A stretch of 64,000 nt of DNA from Micromonospora violae (GCF_004217135.1 NZ_SHKK01000001.1:5270001-5334000); one strand, 5' to 3'; shown: positions 53,680 to 63,123, numbered from the stretch's first letter. Made by a program: numbers and translations. The notes: generated by a model from the letters alone, not told the origin.

Positions 53680-54233
53680 CGGCCATGCGACGGGCGCTGG
53701 AATTCCTCTTCACCCGGGCGCTGCGGTCCCGGCTGGGCATTGCACTGGTGATCGGGGTGGTGGTCGTCGGCGTGCTCGGGACGGCCCGGCTGATCGGCAA
53801 CCCGGTTGATTCGGCGGATGGGTTGAGCAGCCGCCCGGATGGACCGATCATCACCGTCGATCCCACGGCAGGCGACGACGGTCTGCTCAACAGCGCAGCT
53901 CCGCCGTCACCCGTGACGTCGCCCGGTGCCCGCACCCCCGAGCAGACCGCCGACCGCTTCGCCGCAGCCTGGCTGGGCCGCCCCGGGATGACCACCGAAG
54001 ACTGGCAGGCTGGCCTACGGCCGCTCTCCACACCGGCGCTGAAGGAAAAGCTGACCGGCGCCGAGCCCGAGAGTGTGCCCGCCGAGAAGGTCACCGGTCC
54101 GCCAACCATGCGGGAGCGGACCGAGACGTTCGTCGAGTTGCTGCTCCCCCTTGATGCTGGCCGACTCCGGTTGGAGTTGGTCACCTCCGACGATGGTTGG
54201 CTGGTCGACGTTCTGGACTGGGAGCGGTCATGA
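53676..54233 (+). CDS. VirB8/TcpC-like single-pass protein
   Basis: 185 residues. One N-terminal transmembrane helix (about 20-38), a flexible linker, then a compact domain of about 100 residues starting TPEQTADRFAAAWLGRPGM and ending SDDGWLVDVLDWE. This is the size and pattern of the NTF2-like periplasmic domain of VirB8/TcpC. GTG 53676 overlaps the previous stop (GTGA); ATG 53685 with AAGG 8 nt upstream is an equally good start. The stop overlaps the next ATG. Confidence 0.65.
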   Translation: MTAMRRALEFLFTRALRSRLGIALVIGVVVVGVLGTARLIGNPVDSADGLSSRPDGPIITVDPTAGDDGLLNSAAPPSPVTSPGARTPEQTADRFAAAWLGRPGMTTEDWQAGLRPLSTPALKEKLTGAEPESVPAEKVTGPPTMRERTETFVELLLPLDAGRLRLELVTSDDGWLVDVLDWERS

Positions 54234-55405
54234 GCGACGTTGGTAGCGCCGAAACCCGCCGCCGTCCCCTCCGGCTCGGTGTGATCGCCGCAGCGCTCAC
54301 CGGGATGCTGCTCCTGCTCTGCTGCACCGGCGGCACCGCCGCGTTCTTCCTCACCGGGCTCGGCGGCGACGACGCCGAAACCGGGGCCCTGGCGGGCCCG
54401 GAGTGCGGACCGGTCCGAGCGGTGAACATCGCGGGCAAGCTGCCGCGATTCAGCGAGTACGGCGACAGCCAGGTCCGCAATGCCGCGATCATCATCAAGG
54501 TCGGCCAGGACATGGGGGTGCCCTCGCGAGGCTGGGTCATCGCCCTCGCCACCGCGATGCAGGAGTCGGCCCTGCGCAATCTCGCCAACAGCGGGGTGCC
54601 CGAGTCCCTGGCCCTGCCGCACGAAGGCGTCGGCGCGGACCACGACTCGCTGGGCCTGTTCCAGCAACGGCCCGGGTGGGGCACGGTCGCCGAGCGGTTG
54701 ACCCCCGCGTACGCGGCCCGCAAGTTCTACGAGAAGCTCGTCAAGGTAGGCAGTTGGCAGCGCCAACCGCTGACCGTGGTCGCGCAGCGGGTGCAGGTCA
54801 GCGCCTACCCGGACGCGTACGCCAAACACGAAGAGGTAGCCAGCCGGATCGTGGACGCGCTCGCCGGCGGCGCGGCCCGCACCGTCGAGATCAACGGCAA
54901 GGCGGTGTGCGACGCGGCGGAGCGCGGCCAGATCGCCGCCTCCGGCTGGACCGCGCCGATCCCCGGCGGAGTCGGCTCCGGTTTCCGCACCACCAGCCGA
55001 CCCAGCCACAACGGAGTCGACATCGGCGCGGCCAAAGGCACCGAGATCCGCGCGGCAGCGACCGGCCGGGTGCTGGTGTCGACCTGCGACGAGGACCACC
55101 GCGGCCGCCAGGACTGCAACGTGGACGGATTCCCCGGCAAGGGGGGCTGTGGTTGGTTCGTCGACCTCTTGCACGCGGGCGGCTACATCACCCGGTACTG
55201 CCACATGGTTGTCCAGCCCTTCGTCAGAAAAGACCAGATCGTAACGGCCGGTCAGGTGATCGGAAAGGTCGGCAGCAGCGGCAACTCCTCCGGCCCGCAC
55301 CTGCACTTCGAGGTGCACCTGCAAAACGACCGCAGCGCCTCCGGCGCGGTCAACCCGGTCCCGTTCATGCGCGAGCGGGGTGCCCCGCTGCGCGCCGCCG
55401 AGTGA
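54230..55405 (+). CDS. Cell-wall hydrolase: lysozyme-like plus M23 peptidase
   Basis: 391 residues. Transmembrane anchor at 18-43, a lysozyme/transglycosylase-like domain (about 75-185, AAIIIKVGQDMGVPSRGW and ATAMQESALRNLANS, with SLGLFQQRPGWGT typical of this fold), then a LytM/M23 zinc peptidase (HNGVDIG, His260 and Asp264; HLHFEV, His357 and His359). Such VirB1-like double hydrolases open peptidoglycan for a secretion channel in Gram-positive conjugation systems. Coupled by ATGA to the VirB8-like gene. Confidence 0.88.
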   Translation: MSDVGSAETRRRPLRLGVIAAALTGMLLLLCCTGGTAAFFLTGLGGDDAETGALAGPECGPVRAVNIAGKLPRFSEYGDSQVRNAAIIIKVGQDMGVPSRGWVIALATAMQESALRNLANSGVPESLALPHEGVGADHDSLGLFQQRPGWGTVAERLTPAYAARKFYEKLVKVGSWQRQPLTVVAQRVQVSAYPDAYAKHEEVASRIVDALAGGAARTVEINGKAVCDAAERGQIAASGWTAPIPGGVGSGFRTTSRPSHNGVDIGAAKGTEIRAAATGRVLVSTCDEDHRGRQDCNVDGFPGKGGCGWFVDLLHAGGYITRYCHMVVQPFVRKDQIVTAGQVIGKVGSSGNSSGPHLHFEVHLQNDRSASGAVNPVPFMRERGAPLRAAE

Positions 55406-55418
55406 GGCCACCGCGGGC

Positions 55419-56018
55419 ATGACCGGACCGTTGCCCGACCCGTTCGCCGACCAGCCCGACTGGGCACCGCAGCCGCCCAGGCCACTTGCCATCGTCCCGG
55501 CGACGGAGCGGGTCGAGCTGCGCGGGCGACGGGTGCTGGTCGGTCTGCCCGGGATGGGTTGGCGCGGTGACCTGCGCGCCGACGACCGGGTGGTGCAGAA
55601 CGCCCGGACCTACGTACCGGTGATCCCCGAGCACGAGTGGTACCGGGCCGAAGCCGAGCAGGTCGAGGTGTTCGCGCCGCTGGTGCCGGTCGAGCGGGTC
55701 TGGGTGGAGACGGTCGGCAACCGACCAGGGGTGGAGAGTGTCCGGGACACCGGCATCCGATTGGTCTCGCTGGACGGTCCCACGCATCCCACCCCGACAC
55801 CGGTCTTCGAAGCGGACGCCGTGACCGGGCGGCGGGTGGTGCACGTCGAGGGCGGCCTGGAGCACCGGGACCTTCGAGCGGTCACCGAGACCTACTCGGG
55901 AGCCGAAGGGGACATCTGCGTGCGGATCACACCGGAGGTGGAGTGGTACCGCTGGGCCTGGCGCGGCCAGTCACCCAGCACGCTGGAGGTTCCGGTTCAT
56001 CTCCTGTGGATTGAATGA
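55419..56018 (+). CDS. Hypothetical protein at the end of the T4SS-like operon
   Basis: 199 residues, soluble, no membrane segment. Starts MTGPLPDPFADQPDWAPQP. Rich in Val/Glu/Arg, beta-type pattern (VELRGRRVLVGLPGMGWRG; VRITPEVEWYRWAWRG). No family recognised. Begins 13 bp after the hydrolase stop, so very likely co-transcribed. It converges with the next gene, stop codons 2 bp apart. Confidence 0.65.
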   Translation: MTGPLPDPFADQPDWAPQPPRPLAIVPATERVELRGRRVLVGLPGMGWRGDLRADDRVVQNARTYVPVIPEHEWYRAEAEQVEVFAPLVPVERVWVETVGNRPGVESVRDTGIRLVSLDGPTHPTPTPVFEADAVTGRRVVHVEGGLEHRDLRAVTETYSGAEGDICVRITPEVEWYRWAWRGQSPSTLEVPVHLLWIE

Positions 56019-56020
56019 CG

Positions 56021-56584
56021 TCAGCCAGCTCGCGTGCCGCCACAAACTCGCCAAGCCTCGCCATCCTCGACGACAGTGAACGTCCAGTCTTCTCGGCGGC
56101 TACTTCGGACAACGCCCTCGGCAGACCCGGAAATGGTCAGCGTGACGCCGACCGACTCTGCCTCACCAAACGGCGTGCGAGTCAGTTGCCCCCAACTAAC
56201 TCGCACGGTGACGCCGAATTTTGTCTCACGCTGCTCAATTTCAGCTCTTAAGTTTCGAATGGCCTGCAGGTCGGCCCCGCTCTCACAGGTAAAGAGGTCT
56301 GCTCTCGTGTCATTGCGATCCACGAGGAACGCGCGTAGGTAGTTGTCCACGACCACGTCGGGTGCGCTGCGGTCGGGGGCCGAGGCGCGGGTGTACCAAA
56401 CGTAGGCGGTGGCGACCCCGCCGAGACAGAGCAGGGCGAGCACACCCGCGACGACGGTGAGCACTGTCCGCATTCGGCGGCGTGGCGGCTGCGGTGCCGG
56501 CGGCACCGGGGCGGGCGGCAGCTGCTCCGACGGTGTCCGCTGGGCCGGTACGCGGGAGACCTGGGAACCGGCGGGGGGCTGCAC
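56021..56584 (-). CDS. Single-pass hypothetical protein with a TTA codon
   Basis: 187 residues. Pro-rich cytoplasmic N-terminus, one transmembrane helix (about residues 40-60), and an extracytoplasmic domain of about 110 residues with DNYLRAFLVDRNDTRADLFT, an NTF2/VirB8-like opening. The 3' half uses AT-richer codons than its neighbours, including a TTA leucine codon at 56249-56251 (RNLRAE), which needs the bldA-type tRNA. GTG 56584 is preferred because AGGAGG lies 8 nt upstream. Possible recent import. Confidence 0.65.
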   Translation of the reverse strand: MQPPAGSQVSRVPAQRTPSEQLPPAPVPPAPQPPRRRMRTVLTVVAGVLALLCLGGVATAYVWYTRASAPDRSAPDVVVDNYLRAFLVDRNDTRADLFTCESGADLQAIRNLRAEIEQRETKFGVTVRVSWGQLTRTPFGEAESVGVTLTISGSAEGVVRSSRREDWTFTVVEDGEAWRVCGGTRAG

Positions 56585-56788
56585 TGATTCCACCTCCTGA
56601 AGTTATCGGGTGGACGCTCCGGAGCCAATGCCTCAGATCCAGCGGATCGTGACGGACCCCTCCCCACCGGTGAGATCCACGACATCACCGGCGCAGCGCC
56701 GAGGTACCTCCCGGAGGTGCGCCCTCGGCTGGGATACCGTCTCTGCTTGGGGAGGGGTTGCCAACCTCGGGTAGAGGGGGTGGACGCG

Positions 56789-59341
56789 GTGGCCGGTCCG
56801 AAGGCTCGCACGAACCGCGCCGCAGCCCTGCATCGTCGGGCCACGGCCGTCGCGACCGCGGCTGCGGGGATCCTGGACGAGACGCGGCCGGCGCCGGCTG
56901 ATCAGCGCCGTCAGTACGAGGTGGCTGACCGACTGCGGACGGCTGCCGCTCTGCTGGCTCCGGGTTGGTCGGGCGCGGCACTGGACTCGCTCACCGTGGA
57001 CGCGCCGGCGGGTGATGGTCCGCCGCTGTTCGTTCGGGTCGGCACGGCGGCGCCGTTGGACGATGCTCGTTTCCCCGCGTTGGTGCCACTTGTCGGCACC
57101 GGTCACCTGAGCGTGGACGCGGATGCCCGGGAGCCGAGGGTGGCGGGGTTGCTCCGGGCCGTACTCCTGCGGTTGTTGGCTGCCGCACCGGCGGGTGCGC
57201 TGCTGATTCGCGCGGTGGACGCCACCGGGGCGGTGCTGACGCCGTTCGGGGCGCTGGGGGATGCTGGCCTGCTGCCGCCGCCTGCGGTGGACGTGGCGGG
57301 TCTGCGTGCGGTGTTGACCGAGGCGGAGCAGTGGGTCACGCCGGGGGCGAGTGGGCGACGCCGTCACGATCGGACACTGTTGCTGGTGGTGGCGGCGTTG
57401 CCGGAGGCGACCGGCCCGAGTGATCTGGCGCGTATTGAGACGTTGGCCGAGCAGGGGCCTGCGGCCGGGCTGCACCTGGTGGTGGCGGGTTGGCCGCCGG
57501 CGGGCCCGTTCTCGGCTCGGGCACCGCTGCCGCGTGCCACGCCGCTGGCGTTGCGTAACGCGTACGCGCTGCTCGGCGATCCGCCGGGGGCGTCGTTCGC
57601 CGGGCCGGGCGCTGATCCGCCGGGCGGTTTGAACTCGCCGGTCTTCGTCGAGTCGGACCCGCCGGCGGATCTGGTCGACGCGGTCTGTCGGCGGCTCGCC
57701 GAACAGGTGGAGGCGGGTTCCCGGTTGGCGTTGGCCGCGCTGCTGCCGCCGACGGGTGATCGCCTGTGGGAGTCGGATTCGGCCGACGGGTTGACCACGA
57801 TCGTCGGCGACGCCGGGGGCCGGTCGGTGCCGCTGGGTTTCACCGAGTTGACCCCGCACTGGTTGGTGAGTGGCCGGTCCGCCGCGGGCCGGGCCGCGTT
57901 CCTGACCACCGCGCTGCTCGGTTTGGCGGCCCGGTACGGCCCGGATGACCTGGCGTTCTACCTGGCGGATCTTGGCGACGGCGAGTCCTTCGTGGAGTTT
58001 CTGCAGACTGAGCGGGACCGGTCGTGGGTGCCGCAGGTGCGGGCGGCCGCGATGGCCGCCGACCGGGAGTATGTCCGGGATCTGCTCGACGAGTTGGCGG
58101 CCGAGGTCCAGCGCCGCACGGAGGCGGGTGCCCGGGCCGGGGGGCAACGCTTCGCGGAGCTGCGTCAGCATCAGCCGCTGCCGCGGATCGTCTGTGTGGT
58201 GGACAATGTGCCGCTGCTCTTCGCCGAACGGGACCGGCTGGCCGCCGAGGTGGCCGCCCAGTTGGATGGGCTGGCCCGGGCGGGTCGGGCGTACGGCGTG
58301 CACCTGGTGTTGGCCGGCGCGGGCGAGTTGGGGCTGAGTGCCCGCGCGGATGCTGGTCATCGGGATTCGGTGCTCGGGCAGTTCCCGGTGCGGGTGGCGT
58401 TGCCGGGTGGCAGCCCGGTGCTGGAGCCGACCAACGACTCGGCGGCCGGTCTGCCGGTGGGCAGTGCGGTGGTGAACACGGCCGGCGGGCTCGGTGGTCC
58501 GCGGGGTGCGATCCGGGGTCACGAGCGGTTGATCCGTCACCCGGATCCGCAGGATCATCCGGAGGTCGTGGAGCAGCTGCGGCACGAGTTGTGGGCGGCC
58601 CGACCGGCCGGGTCGGCGCCGCCGGTGGTCTTCGCGGGTTACGCCCGCCCCCTGCTGGCCAACGATCCGCGCCACCGGGCGGCGCTGGCGGGGCAGGCGC
58701 GCGGGCCGGCCGCGCTGCTGGGCCGTGCGGTGGACGTGGCCCGGTCGACGGTCGCCGTGCCGTTGGGGCCGGCGGCGGGGCGCAACCTCGCGGTGCTGGG
58801 TTCGGGTGCCCCGGCGGGCGGGCTGTTGGCGACGGCAGCCCGGAGCACGTCGGCTCACCACGCACCGGGCGGCGCCCGCTTTCTGGTGGCGGCACCGGAC
58901 CCGGGTGCCCGGGCGTTGGCGGAGGCGTTGACGGCCAAGTTGGCGACCCGGCATGCGGCCGAGTTGGTGGATCTTCCGACGCTGCTCGCGGACACAGCCG
59001 ATGACCTGCCGACGTACCTGGTGGTCTTCGGGTTGGATCGGCCTGGTCCTCGGGAGTTGCCGGTGGACCGGCTGCGGTCGCTTCTGCGGGACGGGCCTCC
59101 GGCGGGGCGGCATCTGCTGGGCTGGTGGCGTGCGGTGCCGCCGTTCGCCGCGTTGTTCGAGCCGGCGGGCGAGGTCGACAAGCTGGCTGCGGTGGCCGTG
59201 CTGGACGTGCCGGTCGTGCAGCTGACCGCGGTCTTCGGTCGGCCGGTCGAGTGGCAGGTGCGCCCCGACCGGGCGATCCTCTTTGACGGTCCGGACGAGC
59301 GGGGCACCGTCCTGGTGCCGTTCGCCGACGAGGCCGGCTGA
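56789..59341 (+). CDS. FtsK/EccC-like protein with degenerate ATPase sites
   Basis: 850 residues. N-terminal helical part, then an FtsK/SpoIIIE-type domain: HWLVSGRSAAGRAAFLTTAL (starts at residue 357) aligns with the Walker A of EccC/FtsK, but the invariant GK[ST] is G367-R368-A369; FYLADLGDGESF (about 391) and IVCVVDNVPLLF (about 466) follow at the expected distances, without a clear DE pair. A second, weaker domain (LAVLGSGAPAGGLL, about 668) also lacks Lys. It therefore looks like a pseudo-ATPase. GTG 56789 with AGAGGGGG upstream. The next gene starts 20 bp downstream. Confidence 0.75.
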   Translation: MAGPKARTNRAAALHRRATAVATAAAGILDETRPAPADQRRQYEVADRLRTAAALLAPGWSGAALDSLTVDAPAGDGPPLFVRVGTAAPLDDARFPALVPLVGTGHLSVDADAREPRVAGLLRAVLLRLLAAAPAGALLIRAVDATGAVLTPFGALGDAGLLPPPAVDVAGLRAVLTEAEQWVTPGASGRRRHDRTLLLVVAALPEATGPSDLARIETLAEQGPAAGLHLVVAGWPPAGPFSARAPLPRATPLALRNAYALLGDPPGASFAGPGADPPGGLNSPVFVESDPPADLVDAVCRRLAEQVEAGSRLALAALLPPTGDRLWESDSADGLTTIVGDAGGRSVPLGFTELTPHWLVSGRSAAGRAAFLTTALLGLAARYGPDDLAFYLADLGDGESFVEFLQTERDRSWVPQVRAAAMAADREYVRDLLDELAAEVQRRTEAGARAGGQRFAELRQHQPLPRIVCVVDNVPLLFAERDRLAAEVAAQLDGLARAGRAYGVHLVLAGAGELGLSARADAGHRDSVLGQFPVRVALPGGSPVLEPTNDSAAGLPVGSAVVNTAGGLGGPRGAIRGHERLIRHPDPQDHPEVVEQLRHELWAARPAGSAPPVVFAGYARPLLANDPRHRAALAGQARGPAALLGRAVDVARSTVAVPLGPAAGRNLAVLGSGAPAGGLLATAARSTSAHHAPGGARFLVAAPDPGARALAEALTAKLATRHAAELVDLPTLLADTADDLPTYLVVFGLDRPGPRELPVDRLRSLLRDGPPAGRHLLGWWRAVPPFAALFEPAGEVDKLAAVAVLDVPVVQLTAVFGRPVEWQVRPDRAILFDGPDERGTVLVPFADEAG

Positions 59342-59360
59342 CCGGGTGGGGGTGTCCGAG

Positions 59361-60074
59361 GTGAGTCCGAACGCGACGGTGACCGGGCCGGGGCGGCAGC
59401 GGGTCGCCGCGGCGACCGGGGATGCCACGTCGCCGGCGGTCGGGTCCGGCGCGGCCTGGGCGGAGTACCTTGCGGCCGCCCGCCAGTTGGACGGGGTACG
59501 CCGTGGCGCGGCTGCCGCCGCCGGTGAGCAGGCCCGGTCGGCGGAGGCCGCCCGGGAGGAGTTGACGGTGGTCCGTACCGGGCTGGCGAGTCAGCAGGAT
59601 CGGTTGCGCGAGTTGGGCGTACCGGCGATCTCCCTGGTGCCGTCGCCGCCGGAGCTGACCGAGGCGGCCCGGTCGATGGCGGGTGGTCCGGCGGCGGTGC
59701 TGGCGGCGCTGCGCTCCGCGCGTGGTTGGGCCGAGGCGGCGGACGCGGCGCTGGCCGCCCGCCGCCGGCCGGGCTCCTGGCCCGCGCGGGCCCGCAACCT
59801 CCTGGTGTACGGGCCGTTTGCGCTGCTGGTGCCGCTGATTCAGGTCCTGGTTCTGGCGGCGACGGGGGTGGGGCCGGCGAGCGTGGCGGCGTTGATCTGC
59901 GGGCTGCCGATGCCGGCGGTCGCGTTCGTCGCCGGTTGGATCGCCATCGGGCGGTTGTTCCGGGTCGGCCCCACCGAGCGGTTGGACCGCACGGTGCGTT
60001 TCGGCGCGTTGGTGTGCCTGGTGCCGGCCGTGCTGGCCACGGCCGGTCTGCTGCTGGCCCTGCTCGCGGGCTGA
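59361..60074 (+). CDS. Coiled-coil membrane protein
   Basis: 237 residues. N-terminal half is Ala/Arg/Glu-rich coiled coil (GEQARSAEAAREELTVVRTG); the C-terminal half has three or four membrane helices (FALLVPLIQVLVLAATGV; VAALICGLPMPAVAFVAGWI; LVCLVPAVLATAGLLLALL). Paired with the FtsK-like gene, so it may be its membrane partner. GTG 59361 is chosen by the GGTGGGGGTG upstream; GTGs at 59346 and 59352 are alternatives. Confidence 0.65.
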   Translation: MSPNATVTGPGRQRVAAATGDATSPAVGSGAAWAEYLAAARQLDGVRRGAAAAAGEQARSAEAAREELTVVRTGLASQQDRLRELGVPAISLVPSPPELTEAARSMAGGPAAVLAALRSARGWAEAADAALAARRRPGSWPARARNLLVYGPFALLVPLIQVLVLAATGVGPASVAALICGLPMPAVAFVAGWIAIGRLFRVGPTERLDRTVRFGALVCLVPAVLATAGLLLALLAG

Positions 60075-60154
60075 CACCACCTGCGGTAGGAGGCCCGGGA
60101 ACGGAGCGGCCGGCCGTCCCGGGAGGGTGTGGCCGGCCGCGGTGCGTCGGGGTG

Positions 60155-60772
60155 TCAGCGGGGGATGATCAACGCCATCGCCTCGGCCCGCGACTTGGAG
60201 TCCGTCTGGAGGATGCCGCGTACGGCCGAGGTGATGGTCTTGGCACCGGATTTCTGGATGCCGCGCATCGCCATGCACATGTGCTCGCATTCGAGCACGA
60301 CGACGACGCCGCGTGGTGCGAGTTTGCTCATCAGCAGGTCGGCGACCTGCGAGGTGAGCCGTTCCTGCACCTGGGGCCGGCGGGCGAAGACCTCGACGAG
60401 CCGGGCCAGCTTGGACAGGCCGGTGATCCGCCCATCGGGGCCGGGGATGTAGCCGATGTGCGCGCTGCCCCGGAAGGGCAGCAGGTGATGTTCGCAGAGG
60501 CTCATCACGTCGATGTCCCGGACGATGACCAGCTCTTCGTGGTTGGCCTCGAAGGTGGTGCTGAGCACCTGGGCCGGGTCGACCCGCAGGCCGGCGAAGA
60601 GTTCGGCGTACGCGCGGGCGACCCGGGCCGGGGTCTGCTGGAGCCCGTCGCGGTCCGGGTCCTCGCCGACCGCGATGAGGATCTCGCGGACGGCCTTCTC
60701 GATCCGGCCGAGGTCGACCGCGTCCTCGACGGGGCGGCCGGTCAGCTTGCCGCTGATCAGCCGCGCGGCCAC
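60155..60772 (-). CDS. folE: GTP cyclohydrolase I
   Basis: 205 residues. First step of folate synthesis. Zinc ligands Cys93 and His96 ([10 protein letters not shown]) and Cys166 (HMCMAMRG), plus [20 protein letters not shown]. The GTG at 60770-60772 has no ribosome binding site. The frame is open for 29 more codons to a CTG that overlaps the ftsH stop (CTGA, 60859), so the true start may lie there. It is separated from folP-folB-folK by the 13-kb T4SS-like block. Confidence 0.94.
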   Translation of the reverse strand: MAARLISGKLTGRPVEDAVDLGRIEKAVREILIAVGEDPDRDGLQQTPARVARAYAELFAGLRVDPAQVLSTTFEANHEELVIVRDIDVMSLCEHHLLPFRGSAHIGYIPGPDGRITGLSKLARLVEVFARRPQVQERLTSQVADLLMSKLAPRGVVVVLECEHMCMAMRGIQKSGAKTITSAVRGILQTDSKSRAEAMALIIPR

Positions 60773-60811
60773 GTAGTCCAGTTCGTCGTCGCCGTCGGGT
60801 TCGGTCGCGGA

Positions 60812-60845
60812 GACGGCCAGCTCCCGGTGCGGGGAGCTGGCCGTC
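60812..60845 (-). promoter_or_regulatory. Intercistronic hairpin between ftsH and folE
   Basis: 14-bp perfect stem (60812-60825 with 60832-60845), 6-nt loop, in the 83 bp between the two genes. No U-tract. It could be a processing or attenuation site. Confidence 0.5.
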
Positions 60846-60855
60846 GGGTCGTTAC

Positions 60856-62874
60856 TCAGTGCGTGCCGTCCGAGTTGTTGGACGGCGCCCCACCGCCGAC
60901 CGACGCCTGCGCGCCATCGGCCTGGGCCTGCGCCTTGAGCTTGTCCTTCTCCGCCGGGGTGAGCACGGGTGGCTCGGTGGAGGGCTGACGCTTGCCGAAG
61001 CCGTTGTACGGCGCCAGCGGCGGGCGCTTGACCACCCGGGAGCAGATCCGCGCCATGTCGGCCGTGGAGAGGGTCTCCTTCTCCATCAGCTCGAGCACGA
61101 TGTTGTCTAGGACGTCCCGGTATTCCACCAGGATCTCCCAGGCTTCGTCGTGCGCCAGCTCGACCAGTGCCCGCATCTCGCCGTCGATCTCGGCGGCCAC
61201 CGAGTCCGAGTAGTCGCGCTCGTGGCCCATGTTGCGGCCGAGGAACGGCTCGTCCCCGCTGGTGCCGTACTTGATCGCGCCGAGCTTGGAGCTCATGCCG
61301 TACTGGGTGATCATCGCGCGGGCCAGTTGGGTGGCCTTCTCGATGTCGTTGCCGGCACCGGTGGTGGGCTCGTGGAAGACCAGTTCCTCGGCGGCGCGAC
61401 CGCCCAGCGCGTACGCCAGGGTGTCGATCATTTCGGCGCGGGTCTGGGTGTACTTGTCTTCGGTCGGGAGCACCAGGGTGTGGCCCAGCGAGCGACCACG
61501 GGACAGGATCGTCACCTTGTGCACCGGCGCGGCGTGCGGCAGCGCCCAGGCGACCAGCGCGTGGCCACCCTCGTGGTACGCGGTGATCTTCTTTTCCTGG
61601 TCGCTCATGACGCGGGTCCGTCGCTGCGGACCTGCGATCACCCGGTCGATCGACTCTTCCAGCGAGTCGTTCGAGATCGCGCGCTGATCCTTACGGGCGG
61701 TGAGCAGGGCCGACTCGTTGATCACGTTGGCCAGGTCGGCACCGCTGAAGCCCGGGGTACGCCGTGCCACCGAGTCGAGGTCGACGTCGGGGGTGAACGG
61801 CTTGCCCTTGGCGTGCACCCGCAGGATGGCCTTGCGGCCCTCCATGTCGGGGGCGTCCACCGGGATCTGCCGGTCGAACCGGCCCGGGCGCAGCAGCGCC
61901 GGGTCGAGGATGTCCGGCCGGTTGGTGGCGGCGATCAGGATGACCCCGCCCTTGGTGTCGAAGCCGTCCATCTCGACGAGCAGCTGGTTGAGCGTCTGCT
62001 CCCGTTCGTCGTGGCCGCCGCCCATGCCGGCGCCACGGTGCCGGCCGACGGCGTCGATCTCGTCGACGAAGACGATCGCCGGGGCGTTCGTCTTGGCCTG
62101 CTCGAACAGGTCGCGGACCCGGCTGGCGCCGACGCCGACGAACATCTCCACGAAGTCGGAGCCGGAGATGGAGTAGAAGGGCACGCCGGCTTCGCCGGCG
62201 ACCGCGCGGGCCAGCAGGGTCTTACCGGTGCCGGGCGGGCCGAACAGCAGCACGCCCTTCGGGATCTTGGCACCCAGGGCCTGGTACTTCGCCGGGTTCT
62301 GCAGGAAGTCCTTGATCTCGTGCAGCTCCTCGACGGCCTCCTCGGCACCCGCGACGTCCGCGAAGGTCGTCTTCGGCGTGTCCTTGGTGATCATCTTGGC
62401 CTTGGACTTGCCGAAGTTGAGCACCCGGGAGCCGCCACCCTGCATCTGCGACATGAAGAACAGCAGCAGGAGCACGAGCAGCGCGATCGGCAGCAGGTTG
62501 ACGAGCAGGCTCACCCAGATGCTGTCCGAGGAGACCTTGGTGTCGGCCGGGCCGGTGACCCGGTTGGCCGCCTTGGCGGCCTCCACCTCGTTCCAGATCT
62601 GTTCGCCAACCTGGTACGGGAACTGTGCCTCGATCCGGTCGGTCTCGGTCTTGCCGAACTTCGTCTTCTCGGCCAGGTCCAGCTGGAGCGTCTGCTCCTT
62701 GTCCTGGAAGACAACCTTATTGATCTTGGCGGTGTGCAGCTGATCGAGCGCAACGGAAGTGTCCACGCGGTGGTAGCTGGGACCAGCGGTGAACAGCTGA
62801 CTGAGCACAACGGCGCCGAGGATGACCAGGATGATCCAGACCACCGGTCGGCGGAAGAAACGCGTACGTTCCAT
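60856..62874 (-). CDS. ftsH: ATP-dependent zinc metalloprotease FtsH
   Basis: 672 residues. Membrane-bound AAA protease. Two N-terminal membrane helices (about 11-29 and 115-135) flank an outer domain; AAA core with [17 protein letters not shown] and [16 protein letters not shown]; zinc site HEGGH. Ends in a Gln/Ser/Gly-rich tail. ATG 62872-62874 gives [25 protein letters not shown] lies 30 nt upstream next to another ATG (62904), so the start is not settled. Confidence 0.96.
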   Translation of the reverse strand: MERTRFFRRPVVWIILVILGAVVLSQLFTAGPSYHRVDTSVALDQLHTAKINKVVFQDKEQTLQLDLAEKTKFGKTETDRIEAQFPYQVGEQIWNEVEAAKAANRVTGPADTKVSSDSIWVSLLVNLLPIALLVLLLLFFMSQMQGGGSRVLNFGKSKAKMITKDTPKTTFADVAGAEEAVEELHEIKDFLQNPAKYQALGAKIPKGVLLFGPPGTGKTLLARAVAGEAGVPFYSISGSDFVEMFVGVGASRVRDLFEQAKTNAPAIVFVDEIDAVGRHRGAGMGGGHDEREQTLNQLLVEMDGFDTKGGVILIAATNRPDILDPALLRPGRFDRQIPVDAPDMEGRKAILRVHAKGKPFTPDVDLDSVARRTPGFSGADLANVINESALLTARKDQRAISNDSLEESIDRVIAGPQRRTRVMSDQEKKITAYHEGGHALVAWALPHAAPVHKVTILSRGRSLGHTLVLPTEDKYTQTRAEMIDTLAYALGGRAAEELVFHEPTTGAGNDIEKATQLARAMITQYGMSSKLGAIKYGTSGDEPFLGRNMGHERDYSDSVAAEIDGEMRALVELAHDEAWEILVEYRDVLDNIVLELMEKETLSTADMARICSRVVKRPPLAPYNGFGKRQPSTEPPVLTPAEKDKLKAQAQADGAQASVGGGAPSNNSDGTH

Positions 62875-63028
62875 ACTGTTGTCGAGCGCCGGGGGCGCCC
62901 GCATCCTCCTGATCGACGTCCTGACCGTCTGATGGTGTCGCCGCGGTGAGCGGCGGCCGGAGCCGCCGTGCGGGCCGGCCTCGACCCCGAAGCGCGAAAA
63001 CTGCCGCGCCGCGGTCATTCGACGGTAC

Positions 63029-63068
63029 ACCGTGTACGCGAGGAGTGAGCTTGCGAGCCCCGCAGTCG
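63029..63068 (+). repeat. Short repeat, copy A
   Basis: Starts ACCGTGTACGCGAGGAGTGA, continues with GCTTGCGAGCCCCGCAGTCG. The blocks GCGAGGAGTGAGC and TGCGAGCCCCGCAGTCG also occur at the 5' end of nadC. Confidence 0.7.
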
Positions 63069-63082
63069 TGCGCCATCAAAAG

Positions 63083-63123
63083 ACCGTGTACGCCAACAGC
63101 GAACTTGTGAGCCCCCGCACTCG
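63083..63123 (+). repeat. Short repeat, copy B
   Basis: Starts ACCGTGTACGCCAACAGCGA; about 80% identical to copy A, offset 54 bp, same orientation. Confidence 0.6.

Noticed and set aside
56633..59428. A 931-codon minus-strand open frame opposite the FtsK-like gene
   Set aside because: Arg/Gln/His/Pro-rich translation with no family marks; a typical antisense shadow of high-GC coding sequence. The plus-strand gene has a start, ribosome binding site and recognisable fold.
47503..60074. An integrative conjugative element
   Set aside because: No integrase, relaxase, excisionase or flanking direct repeats were found, and no tRNA lies at either edge.
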